Positions 23,051 to 31,452 of a stretch of 64,000 nt of DNA are shown one piece after another. The DNA comes from Chryseobacterium gambrini (GTDB lineage: Bacteria > Bacteroidota > Bacteroidia > Flavobacteriales > Weeksellaceae). Positions within the stretch are counted from its first letter, which is position 1. Each line of letters begins with the position of its first letter. The notes beneath the pieces are model-generated. The model saw nothing but the letters and a program-made list of their open reading frames with translations. It ran no database searches and was not told the DNA's origin. Location: the NCBI RefSeq assembly GCF_900156825.1, contig NZ_FTOV01000005.1:124001-188000 (forward strand), read 5' to 3'. The position numbers and the translations under genes are program-made.

Positions 23051-23222
23051 AAGGTTTATACAAAATTTGAATCAACTAATCTCATAATTAACTACAAAAG
23101 GCACAAAAGATAATGTTAAAGCGAATCAAAGCGCTCAAAAGAATAAAAATCGAAGTTTTTTTTAAAAGCTACAGCAATATTTTTTATTATCACAAACTCA
23201 TCATCAACTTCAATAAAACTTA

Positions 23223-23885
23223 TTATAAAGAATTTTCGTCATTAATAAAAAACTCCAGAAAGCCGATCAAATCTTTTCCACCGTGGCTCCAGCGGACTCC
23301 GTGACCTTCTTTTTCCCTGACCTCAAAAACCAGTTCGTGTTTATAATGAAAGAAAACATTCCACCATGTGGTATGGTCGAGAATGTAATTGATTTTCTCC
23401 ATCACTTTTTGCTGTTTCTGCTGATTATTTCCTTTTACTTCGCCCCAGAAATCGTCATTCAGCCGACCAACGTGTTTTTCCCACGCTCTCTGCGCAATGG
23501 TAATTTCGCTGTTGAAAGGCTTTTCGCAGGCTTCGATCAGTAAACTTCTTAAAGGCGGAACGGCGTTTTCATCACGAAGACTTGCCGAAGTGAGGCGTTG
23601 TCCTAAAATATTCAGCCAATGTTCTAAAGGAATTTCCTCAAGCTGTTTAGCTTTAACCTCATCAGGATTTTCAGATTCTAAAACAGAGATGAATAATTTA
23701 AAACTTTCATCACGGTCGATTTTAATTTCTTCATTAAAATAGGGCAGATCCCAATCTAAATTCTGATTTTTAAATTTCTGAATGTTTTTCTGTAAATTTT
23801 CAATATGTTCCTCGGCTAGAATGGCGTGATATTTTTCTTTCCATTCCGCAGAAAATAATGATGTATATTTTTGAAATGATTGCAT
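23223..23885 (-). CDS. unknown soluble protein
   Basis: 220 aa from MQSFQKYTSLF; an upstream in-frame Met would start inside the adjacent tandem repeat and is less likely. Helical and charged, with conserved-looking blocks LPYFNEEIKIDRDESFKL, LRDENAVPPLRSLLIEACEK, TIAQRAWEKHVGR and a C-terminal GVRWSHGGKDLIGFLEFF. No known motif identified. It shares strand with the array B genes and the DUF434 gene and may belong to the same accessory set. Confidence 0.6.
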   Translation of the reverse strand: MQSFQKYTSLFSAEWKEKYHAILAEEHIENLQKNIQKFKNQNLDWDLPYFNEEIKIDRDESFKLFISVLESENPDEVKAKQLEEIPLEHWLNILGQRLTSASLRDENAVPPLRSLLIEACEKPFNSEITIAQRAWEKHVGRLNDDFWGEVKGNNQQKQQKVMEKINYILDHTTWWNVFFHYKHELVFEVREKEGHGVRWSHGGKDLIGFLEFFINDENSL

Positions 23886-23902
23886 GGTTTTTATTTTTAA
23901 AA

Positions 23903-24350
23903 CACGAATAACGCTAATGTCTTTCACAAATATCACAATAAATTATTTGTGTTTTTAGTGTTAATATTTGTGCCATTTGTGTTTGCTTAAACACGAATAA
24001 CACTAATATTTTCACAGATAGCAAAATAAATTATTTGTGTTTTTTAGTGTTTTTATTTGTGCCATTTGTGTTTACTTAAACACGAATAACACTAATGTTT
24101 CCGCAAATATCACAATAAATTATTTGTGTTTTTAGTGTTAATATTTGTGCCATTTGTGTGTACTTAAACACGAATAACACTAATGTTTCCGCAAATATCA
24201 CAATAAATTATTTGTGCTTTTTAGTGTTGATATTTGTACCATTTGTGTTGGCTTAAACACGAATAACGCTAATGTTTCCGCAAATATCACAATAAATTAT
24301 TTGTGTTTTTAGTGTTGATATTTGTGCCATTTGTGTTTAGATGTAGCATT
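23903..24350. repeat. 88-89-bp tandem repeat, five copies
   Basis: Units begin CACGAATAAC at 23903, 23992, 24081, 24169 and 24258 and contain palindromic parts (CACAATAAATTATTTGTG). There are no variable spacers, so this is not a CRISPR array. It fills the gap between the genes at 23223 and 24361. Confidence 0.85.
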
Positions 24351-24360
24351 TGTGTTTAAA

Positions 24361-25071
24361 TCAACACATTTTGATAACATTAGCCGAAAGGTTTGCTTCC
24401 TGAATTAAATATCCGATGAGATTGAACCAGCTTTTGCAGTGATCCAGAATCCATGCATCTGAAGATATTACAATTTCAGCATTTTCTGCTAAAAATTTAT
24501 CGGGATTAAATTCCAGTTCAACGTTCCAGTTGAGATTATTTTCAATGGCAAAGTCCATAACGATCTGCTTGATTCTTCCGCTGTTTGAAACTGGTTTATC
24601 GAAAATCCAGATCAGCTTTTCCGCATGAGATTTATGAAAAAATGAAGCAACGAGTTCAATAGCTTCCTGCGTCTGATTTACTCTTTTGTATGTTCCGAAA
24701 ACACCGGAAAGATCTCGGAAACAGCCATCTGTTCCTTCGAAAGTATAAGCTCCGGAAAGAAGACTTTCGAGCAAAATCAGGACATTGAAGCCATCGAGAT
24801 ATAAGGTTTTAGCTTTCAATTCAGAAATTTTGAGCTGTTTAGATTTTCTGTTCTGAAGCTGAGTTTCTGAAGCGGAAGCTCCTCGAACCGCCTGAATCTG
24901 TCTTGTTTTGAGGCGGTAATGATTTCCGACAAGTTCCGACGAAGCTTTTTCAGCATAATTCCGGCTTAATAAATACTGCATATCCTGAACTGCCGATTTC
25001 ATCTTTTCAAGCTGTTTTGCGGAACCGAATAAGGTATCGTCTCCTGTATTTTTTCCCCGATTTCTGTTGCT
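24361..25071 (-). CDS. DUF434 / DUF5616 (PIN-like) protein
   Basis: 236 aa from MSNRNRGKN; an upstream Met would add 13 unlikely residues. The N-terminal part carries the DUF434 block (YLLSRNYAEKASSELVGNHY, then RLKTRQIQAVRGASAS). The C-terminal part has TLYLDGFNVLILLE, WIFDKPVSNSGRIK and EIVISSDAWILDHC, where spaced acidic residues match a PIN-like nuclease fold (DUF5616). PIN domains are metal-dependent ribonucleases, so an RNA-cutting or RNA-binding role near tRNA-like arrays is attractive but inferred. Not known to be part of the MoxR operon. Confidence 0.75.
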   Translation of the reverse strand, partial: SNRNRGKNTGDDTLFGSAKQLEKMKSAVQDMQYLLSRNYAEKASSELVGNHYRLKTRQIQAVRGASASETQLQNRKSKQLKISELKAKTLYLDGFNVLILLESLLSGAYTFEGTDGCFRDLSGVFGTYKRVNQTQEAIELVASFFHKSHAEKLIWIFDKPVSNSGRIKQIVMDFAIENNLNWNVELEFNPDKFLAENAEIVISSDAWILDHCKSWFNLIGYLIQEANLSANVIKMC

Positions 25072-25350
25072 CATGCCCAAAAATAACACAAAACCACTGA
25101 AACGGAACATACATCACGAAAATTATAAGCATAAAATACAGAAAAAAATCTGCCGTAAACGCTGATTTACTCTTCACCAAAGAGCAATTAATGCAAATAA
25201 AATCAGCAATTTAAGCATACCTTTTTTTTATAATGACAGTTCTCTGTTATAATATCATTTCAATTGCTTTTTAATCTCCATAATTTGATTAAATTTACCT
25301 CAATAACGTATTTCGTTTTGAAGTACATCATCATCCTGAAAAAAGTTTTT

Positions 25351-26379
25351 ATGAATAAAAAAAGTGCCACGATATACGATATTTCGAAAAAGCTAAATGT
25401 AAGTGTGGCAACGGTTTCCAGAGCATTAAACGATCATCCGAGAATAAGTGAAGCAACGAAGGAACTGGTAAGAAAAACTGCCAAAGAAATGAACTATAAG
25501 CAGAACAATCTTGCCAAAGCCTTAAAAAGCGGTGAAACGAAGAATGTGGGAATTATTGTTCCGTATATCAATACCAACTTTTTTTCTTCTGTTATACGCG
25601 GCATTGAAGAGGAACTTTCGCCTTTCGGTTATCATGTGATTATCTGCCAGAGCCATGAAGATGTGACCATTGAAAAAAAACATCTGAATACGCTTCTTAA
25701 TGCGCAGGTTGACGGTATTTTCATGTCAGTTTCCAGAACAACTGTTGAAACGGAGCATATCCAGAATATTTTAGATACTTCAAATACGCCGATCATATTT
25801 TTCGACCGTAAAAAGGATATTCCGGGAATAAGTACGGTTACGATTGATGATTACCGGGGTGGTTATATTGCTACGGAACACCTCATCAGCGAAGGTTATA
25901 AAAACATCTGTCATTTTTCGGGAGATCTGAATCTTGAGATTTACCGCAACCGTCTTAATGGCTATAAACAGGCACTCATCGATCATCATTTTTCTGTAAA
26001 AGAGGAAAATATTATTTCTACAGGAAGTTCTATTGACGCCGGAATCGATGCTATTAAAAAGTTGTGGGAAAGAAAATCTGTTCCCGATGCTATTTTTTCG
26101 TCCAGTGATTTTGCTGCTTTGGGAGCCTGTCAGGAACTTAAGAAAAGAAAGATTAAAATTCCTCAGGAAGTTGCCGTAATTGGCTTTTCCAATGAACCTT
26201 TTACCCAGTTTATGGAGCTTCCGATGAGTTCTGTAGACCAGACTCCGGTAACGATGGGGAAAATGGCAGGACAGGTTTTTATTGAAAGTGTAAAAGAAAA
26301 CAGCTTTGGTGTTTCCATAGAGAAAAAGGTGGTTCTGGCTCCTCAGCTTCATATCAGAAAGTCTTCGAAGAGGAAGTAA
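25351..26379 (+). CDS. LacI-family transcriptional regulator
   Basis: 342 aa from MNKKSATIYDISK; the longer upstream frame is AT-rich and non-coding in character. N-terminal helix-turn-helix with ATIYDISKKLNVSVATVSRAL, then a periplasmic-binding-like effector domain (GIIVPYINTNFFSSVIRGI, GIFMSVSRTT, PDAIFSSSDFAALGA, AVIGFSNEPFTQFM, VDQTPVTMG). It lies 4 kb from the pectin locus and is the only LacI-type gene in the window. It is therefore the likely regulator binding the TGCAATCGATTGCA-type palindromes at kduI, susC and probably other genes. The effector is probably a uronate intermediate such as KDG; that is inferred. Confidence 0.9.
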   Translation: MNKKSATIYDISKKLNVSVATVSRALNDHPRISEATKELVRKTAKEMNYKQNNLAKALKSGETKNVGIIVPYINTNFFSSVIRGIEEELSPFGYHVIICQSHEDVTIEKKHLNTLLNAQVDGIFMSVSRTTVETEHIQNILDTSNTPIIFFDRKKDIPGISTVTIDDYRGGYIATEHLISEGYKNICHFSGDLNLEIYRNRLNGYKQALIDHHFSVKEENIISTGSSIDAGIDAIKKLWERKSVPDAIFSSSDFAALGACQELKKRKIKIPQEVAVIGFSNEPFTQFMELPMSSVDQTPVTMGKMAGQVFIESVKENSFGVSIEKKVVLAPQLHIRKSSKRK

Positions 26380-26760
26380 GTTTTTTATCTTTTCTGAAAT
26401 ATTCTCCTGTTCATTTTCATCAGAAAACATTTACAAAATGGTTTTCAATATCATGGAAATACTGTATATTGCGTAAAAACAGCCCTTACTTAATTGAAAA
26501 ATATGAATGATTCTAAAACTATAATCACCCAACTCGAAAATACCCTTAATATCAGATTTGAAAAGAAAATTCCAAAGACGAAAACCTTTGTTATATGTCA
26601 GACAGATTAGTGAGTAATTTTTTTCTAAAAATTGATTTTATATTTTTTAATAGTTAAATTATTTTCTCCTTAAATCGTAAATAGCAGCTTAGTATCTCAA
26701 AGACCTTCAGTATTTTAATTGATCAAATCTTAGTTGTTAACTACCTCAAAATAAATTATA
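26380..26760. other. gene-free stretch after lacI
   Basis: A 35-codon ORF at 26503-26610 (starting MNDSKTIITQL) is the only frame that reads through, and it lacks a promoter or known relatives that I can recall. The rest is AT-rich without repeats. I would not call a gene here. Confidence 0.5.
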
Positions 26761-26761
26761 A

Positions 26762-26790
26762 AAAAAGACTGTCCTTTTGGAACAGTCTTC
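26762..26790 (-). terminator. terminator of the 26796 gene
   Basis: Minus strand AAGACTGT, loop TCCAAAAGG, ACAGTCTT followed by T7. Confidence 0.85.
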
Positions 26791-26795
26791 TTAGT

Positions 26796-27857
26796 TTATC
26801 TCAAATCCGTTATATGAGTTACTTTTTGCGTCTTTTTATCAATGCTTATCATCACATCAGACCACGTCCAATACTCGCTATACTCAGAAACATCTATGCT
26901 TCTTGGCTTATTAAATCCTTCTTCCAGCATAGCTTTTGTCATGCCAATAATAATTTTACTGTTGAAAACAGCCTCTCCAAAAGTTTTTCCATATTTTTTA
27001 ATTAGCGCTGCCTTTCTCTGCTCTGTCTGCTGTGTTTCTTCTTCTTTGGTTTTAAATTTTTCGTCATCCAAAAGATAATTTACATTGATCGTAGGAAAGT
27101 ATTGATTTTTAACTTTCTTAGGCATGTTATAGAAAAAATCAACTTTAAAATAATTGTTGAAAAAATCTCCCATCGTAAAATAATAATCAGATAAACCTTT
27201 ATTAATGGTAGAATTATTCTCATAATCAATAAAATGAACTTTACGGGGCTTGTCATACTCAGTTAGTATTTTTTTAATTTCCTGCCTTGCCTTAAATGCC
27301 TGCTCTTCAGAAAAATTTAAAGAACTCACATCAAAATTTCGTATAATCTGTTCCATTTTATGAGTTTCTATCTGATTGAAATAATACCTGTCGATAACAC
27401 TTTTTACCATTTTAATGTACTCAGGATTAATATCATTTTCCTTCTTAAACTTATCCAGTCTTTCCAAAGATTCTTTGTAAGCTAATGCTGCATTCTGATA
27501 ATCATTTTTCCACAAATAATAATTTGTTTTTATCAGATAGCAATTGGCAACATCATAAGAACCTCTTTCCTGATTATCCATACCTTTGAAACAATTATTT
27601 ACATAGTTAATAATAATATCGTACTTATTATCATCAAAATTAGGATCAAAGCAGAATGTAGCTAATTGTTTTGCATCTTTGGTAAACCAATAATTAGAAT
27701 TGTTTACACCGCCTTTTTCTTTTAGGTAAGTTAATGCTTCAGAATATTTTTCTCCTTTAATAAATTTATTGTACTTACTCTCATTCAACTTCATCTGTGC
27801 ATTAAGACTAAGACCAAAAGTTATTAATAATGATACAAATAGTTTTCGTGTTATCAT
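26796..27857 (-). CDS. unknown secreted protein with helical repeats
   Basis: 353 aa from MITRKLFVSLL; an in-frame Met eight codons upstream is less likely. Signal peptide RKLFVSLLITFGLSLNAQ with cleavage after the final Ala. The middle is helical with TPR-like spacing (EALTYLKEKGG, CYLIKTNYYLWKNDYQNAAL). The C terminus has a small domain FGEAVFNSKIIIGMTKAMLEEGF followed by a W-containing WSDVMISIDKK strand, seen in many secreted Bacteroidota proteins. Single gene with its own terminator. Function unknown. Confidence 0.75.
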   Translation of the reverse strand: MITRKLFVSLLITFGLSLNAQMKLNESKYNKFIKGEKYSEALTYLKEKGGVNNSNYWFTKDAKQLATFCFDPNFDDNKYDIIINYVNNCFKGMDNQERGSYDVANCYLIKTNYYLWKNDYQNAALAYKESLERLDKFKKENDINPEYIKMVKSVIDRYYFNQIETHKMEQIIRNFDVSSLNFSEEQAFKARQEIKKILTEYDKPRKVHFIDYENNSTINKGLSDYYFTMGDFFNNYFKVDFFYNMPKKVKNQYFPTINVNYLLDDEKFKTKEEETQQTEQRKAALIKKYGKTFGEAVFNSKIIIGMTKAMLEEGFNKPRSIDVSEYSEYWTWSDVMISIDKKTQKVTHITDLR

Positions 27858-28025
27858 GGTAATTAATTTTATTGGGGGCAAAAGTAAATAAAATTTTCAG
27901 AAATATATGTAGAAATGGGTTTTTGATAAGTTGTTTAATAAATAGTAAATGATGGTTTACAAAACGCTATATGTATTCTAAACTTGTAGGGATAAATGTA
28001 CACCTCATCTTTTGATTAATATTAT

Positions 28026-28056
28026 AAAAAAAAAGCGGTTGAAAAAACCGCTTTAC
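28026..28056 (-). terminator. terminator of the double-glycine peptide gene
   Basis: Minus strand AAAGCGGTT, loop TTTTT-type, AACCGCTTT followed by T8, ending 17 nt after the stop codon. Confidence 0.85.
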
Positions 28057-28072
28057 TTTTACCAAAGATTTG

Positions 28073-28306
28073 CTAGTAAACACATCCGCAACCTGTTTCC
28101 CATTCCTGACAAAGACGAATAGGCTCATTACACCATCCGCCGCCACCTCCACCGCCGCCGGTTACTCTGTAGCATATACCATCATTACAGTAATAAGATC
28201 CTACAGTGGGTGGACAGTTTCCATCCAAATCGCAGACTGCATACGCAACGTCGCCGCCGCTGATGAGCACCAGCTGACTTCTTTTTAATTTTTTTAGATT
28301 TTTCAT
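28073..28306 (-). CDS. double-glycine leader peptide, Cys- and Gly-rich (bacteriocin/RiPP-like)
   Basis: 77 aa. The leader MKNLKKLKRSQLVLISGG is typical of small peptides widespread in Chryseobacterium, with a Gly-Gly cleavage site at residues 17-18. The core has eight Cys, an eight-Gly run and aromatic residues (YYCNDGICYRV, TGCGCVY). Such peptides are exported by C39-peptidase transporters, none of which lies in the window. No modification enzyme is adjacent. The product may be an antimicrobial or signalling peptide; only the leader type is secure. Confidence 0.8.
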   Translation of the reverse strand: MKNLKKLKRSQLVLISGGDVAYAVCDLDGNCPPTVGSYYCNDGICYRVTGGGGGGGGWCNEPIRLCQEWETGCGCVY

Positions 28307-28591
28307 AATGAATATTTTTAATTTGCTGATTACTAAGGTATAAAATTTTTAAATCACATACAAGTGTTTTATATAAAACCGAAATTTTAAAGATTATGAA
28401 CGAAAAGAAAATGCTCTTCGCGGAAGCAAAAAGACTTTTCAAATAATTATTATAAACAAATTTAGTGTCTGAATAAAAATTTTTACTACATTCGTTTTCA
28501 TTAAAAAAACACACGATTTTATATAAACAGTATTAACCTTTAAAATCAAAAATGATGGGATTAACGAATCTGAACTCCGTTCATTTGAGCA

Positions 28592-28849
28592 GTGCAAAGA
28601 TCACTGGATTATTTTAAAAAATCCTGCGAACATTTATCTCGTGAACAAAAATTCAAAGTTTGGCAAGATGGATATCATGCCGAGGAAGTTTTTTCTAACA
28701 AATGGATTAAAGAAAAAATAAATTATATTCACCAAAATCCTGTGAAACAGAAAATTGTGACAGAACCTGAGCATTATTATTTCAGTAGTGCACGGAATTA
28801 TGCAGACTTCGATAATCCTTTGGATGTTCTTGTGGTTTTTATGGGGTGA
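28592..28849 (+). pseudogene. truncated REP-associated tyrosine transposase (RAYT)
   Basis: The frame opens with GTG and gives about 85 residues matching the C-terminal third of IS200-like RAYT proteins: FKVWQDGYHAEEVFSN, KINYIHQNPVKQKIV and EHYYFSSARNYA. The N-terminal HUH motif and catalytic Tyr are missing, and nothing upstream restores them. A REP hairpin follows immediately and more lie 0.7-0.9 kb downstream, as expected for a decayed RAYT locus. Confidence 0.85.
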
Positions 28850-28864
28850 ATTGTTGCGAGTTGT

Positions 28865-28892
28865 AGTCACGGATTGCAAATCCGCGACATCG
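28865..28892. repeat. REP hairpin, copy 1
   Basis: CACGGATTGCAAATCCGCGACAT: GGATT and AATCC pair around GCA. It follows the RAYT remnant by 16 nt. Confidence 0.85.
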
Positions 28893-29139
28893 GGAAAGCT
28901 TTATCTCACGATGCAGAATTCCGACGGAGCAGGTTCTTATGCTGCAATTTTTGTATTTCAAAACGGAAAATTTTTAGAAAAACAAGTTGTTGCTCCTTTT
29001 TAAGAATCGTAAGACAATCAATACGAATATATTTAATTTTTTTCTTGTCATTATTTCGCTTTTATATCATTGCAAAGAAAATGTAGGAAATGAAATGTAA
29101 TAAGTATAAGAATGATGATGAAGAATAAATACAATTTTT

Positions 29140-29469
29140 ATGAAATACTCTGAAAAAGATTTTGACATTAAAAGGCTCATACGAAAATTAGATGCCGAAT
29201 TTATTCTCCAGTTGTTGTTGCTAGAAAAATTGCCACCTTCAATGCAAACTATTTTGGATGCAGAGATAAAAGCGGGAAACAGAATTGTAGATGTTATGGA
29301 AGATTATCCAGATCCCCATTCGGTCTGCGTTACATTAGGTGAAAAATTTATAGTAAAACATAAAAACTTAGATGAAGATGAAGTAGAATTTTCCCTTTGC
29401 AACGATCCGCATTATTGGTTTGCAGACTATACATCAAAAACATATCCTAAACATCTCATTATTTGTTGA
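29140..29469 (+). CDS. unknown small protein
   Basis: 109 aa, soluble, acidic, starting MKYSEKDFDIKRLIRKL. Helical N-terminal half (LLLLEKLPPSMQTILDAEI), then a beta-rich C-terminal part with W and Y (DPHYWFADYTSKTYPKHLIIC). Similar-looking small proteins occur in the genus, but I do not recognise a named family. It lies between the RAYT remnant and the REP cluster, with no obvious operon partner. Confidence 0.55.
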   Translation: MKYSEKDFDIKRLIRKLDAEFILQLLLLEKLPPSMQTILDAEIKAGNRIVDVMEDYPDPHSVCVTLGEKFIVKHKNLDEDEVEFSLCNDPHYWFADYTSKTYPKHLIIC

Positions 29470-29520
29470 AGCTATGGGAATATTTTTTTACATATTATCA
29501 CTTATACCTTTCTTTTTTGT

Positions 29521-29757
29521 CCGATGTCGCGGATTTGCAATCCGTGACTACACTATCGGTTCAAAGCAAATAAAATATTATAGTTCCTTATTGTAAATAT
29601 GAAATCAGCACGGATTGCAAATCCGCGCTATCAACAATTACAAATCCGATGTCGCGGATTTGCAATCCGTGACTTTACGCTCAATGAAATGTTATCAAAA
29701 TGTTAGAGCCACTTATTTTAAGTAGGAAATATGCACGGATTACAAATCCGCGCTATC
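29521..29757. repeat. REP hairpin cluster, four copies
   Basis: Copies at 29521-29550, 29609-29632, 29647-29675 and 29733-29757, in both orientations. All share GGATTxxAAATCC-type palindromes flanked by CGC and GTG. Alternating orientation is typical of REP/BIME arrays linked to RAYT transposases. They fill the 360-nt gap before the uxaA terminator. Confidence 0.85.
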
Positions 29758-29763
29758 GCCCAA

Positions 29764-29803
29764 AAAGAAAATGCTCCCCACACAAAGCAGAAAGCATTTT
29801 CAA
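29764..29803 (-). terminator. terminator of the uxaB-uxaA operon
   Basis: Minus strand GAAAATGCT and AGCATTTTC pair over nine bases with a loop of about 17 nt and a following T run. Confidence 0.75.
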
Positions 29804-29829
29804 CCCTAATATTTAATATAAGTAAATCA

Positions 29830-31446
29830 TTACAAAGAGACCCCTCGTCTCCATGGAATGAAATCATTCTGATTCAGTAAGTCGGCTTTGGTTTTCACTT
29901 CACCGCTTGCCACTTTAATGATGTATTCGAGCAGTTCGTCTGCTGCTTCCAGAATTGTTTTATCTCCGCTGATGACCGTCCCTGCATTGAAATCGATAAT
30001 ATCAGACATTTTTTCAGCCAAAACAGTATTTGAAGAAACTTTAATCACCGGAGCTATCGGATTTCCCATCGGTGTTCCGAGACCTGTGGTGAAAAGGACA
30101 ACTGTTGCTCCAGAACCGACTAAAGCAGTCGTACATTCGGCGTCATTTCCGGGGGTACAAAGCAAATTCAGTCCCGGTTTTGTTGCGTATTCTGTAAAAT
30201 CCAGAACCTCAACAATCGGAGCAGAACCACCCTTTTTAGCTGCTCCTGCGGATTTCATGGCATCGGTAATCAAACCGTCTTTGATGTTTCCGGGAGACGG
30301 ATTCATATCGAAACCTGAACCTGCCGCCACAACAGATTTTTCAAAATCTTTCATCAACTGGAGGAATTTCACACCATCTTCATCATTGATGCAACGGTTC
30401 ACCAACTCCTGCTCTACTCCGCATAATTCAGGGAATTCGGCAAGCATCGTTGTTCCGCCAACTGCTGCCATAATATCCGAAACTTCCCCCAAAACTGGGT
30501 TTGCAGAAATTCCGGAGAAACCGTCGGAACCACCACATTCCAAACCGATATTCAGCTTTGTGATGGGGGCAGGTTTTCTTTCAATATTATTAGCCTGTTT
30601 AATTCCTTCATAAGAATCTTTGATCACGCCGGTCAGCATTTCATCAATCGTTCCCGATTTTTGCTGTTCATAAACAACAATCGGTTTTTTATTATTGGGA
30701 GCCAAAGCGTGAAGCGCATCCATAAAAATCTGCACCTGAAGATTCTGACAGCCTAAGCTGAGAACCGTAGCACCGGCAACATTAGGGTTGTTTACATATC
30801 CTGCAAACAGCCTTCCCAATGCTTCCGCGTCCTGACGAATTCCGCCACAACCGCCTTGATGGGTGATGAATCTTACATCGATATTTTTAAATACTCTGGT
30901 GTCTTCTTCCTCTTCCACTGCAGTATGAGAGGTTTCGCCACCATTTAATAATGATCTTAATAAAAGCTGATGTTTATTTGCTTTTTCGTGTAACAGCTCT
31001 TTTTCAAAAATATCTTTCAGCGTTTCGATATTTTTGTTTTCACAGAATACCAAAGGGAAAAACAGCCAGATGTTTTCCGTTCCCACCTGTCCGTCTTCAC
31101 GGTGGTATCCCATGAAAGTACGGTCTTTCCATCGGTCTATATTCGGGGGAATCCAGCCTAAAGTTTCAGTTTTGCCTTCTACTTTTGCGCTTTGGTGTTT
31201 TACGTTTTCAGTCGTAATGACTTCTCCTTTTTCGATGGACTGATTGGCTTTTCCGACAATGACACCATACATAATGATCTGATCTCCTTCTTGAAAATCT
31301 ACCGCAGCAAATTTATGTTTAGCCTTAATGTCTTTTACCAACGTGTATTCTGCACCGTCAAGATGTACCGATTCTCCGGCAGATAAATCAAGCAGCGCTA
31401 CAATAACGTTGTCGTTGGGATTTACTTTCAGGACTTTCTTTTGCAT
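29830..31446 (-). CDS. uxaA: altronate dehydratase
   Basis: 538 aa, the usual length for the two-domain UxaA family. It dehydrates D-altronate to 2-keto-3-deoxygluconate in the galacturonate pathway. The N-terminal about 90 residues form a SAF domain (VLKVNPNDNVIVALLDLS), followed by the catalytic domain with GYHREDGQVGTENIW, FITHQGGCGGIRQDAE, LSLGCQNLQ, NIGLECGGSDGFSG and LLCTPGNDAECTT. It follows uxaB after 6 nt and shares its terminator. Confidence 0.95.
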   Translation of the reverse strand: MQKKVLKVNPNDNVIVALLDLSAGESVHLDGAEYTLVKDIKAKHKFAAVDFQEGDQIIMYGVIVGKANQSIEKGEVITTENVKHQSAKVEGKTETLGWIPPNIDRWKDRTFMGYHREDGQVGTENIWLFFPLVFCENKNIETLKDIFEKELLHEKANKHQLLLRSLLNGGETSHTAVEEEEDTRVFKNIDVRFITHQGGCGGIRQDAEALGRLFAGYVNNPNVAGATVLSLGCQNLQVQIFMDALHALAPNNKKPIVVYEQQKSGTIDEMLTGVIKDSYEGIKQANNIERKPAPITKLNIGLECGGSDGFSGISANPVLGEVSDIMAAVGGTTMLAEFPELCGVEQELVNRCINDEDGVKFLQLMKDFEKSVVAAGSGFDMNPSPGNIKDGLITDAMKSAGAAKKGGSAPIVEVLDFTEYATKPGLNLLCTPGNDAECTTALVGSGATVVLFTTGLGTPMGNPIAPVIKVSSNTVLAEKMSDIIDFNAGTVISGDKTILEAADELLEYIIKVASGEVKTKADLLNQNDFIPWRRGVSL

Positions 31447-31452
31447 GATTTT

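Noticed and set aside
23113..23304. 63-codon plus-strand ORF
   Set aside because: AT-rich, Lys/Ile-rich frame overlapping the end of the gene on the other strand.
23903..24350. CRISPR array
   Set aside because: The whole 88-89-bp unit is repeated; there is no short repeat with variable spacers.
26503..26610. 35-codon ORF after lacI
   Set aside because: No promoter, no terminator and no recognisable family; too short to support.
28788..29003. 71-codon plus-strand ORF
   Set aside because: Starts inside the RAYT remnant and runs through a REP hairpin; it is a by-product of these elements.
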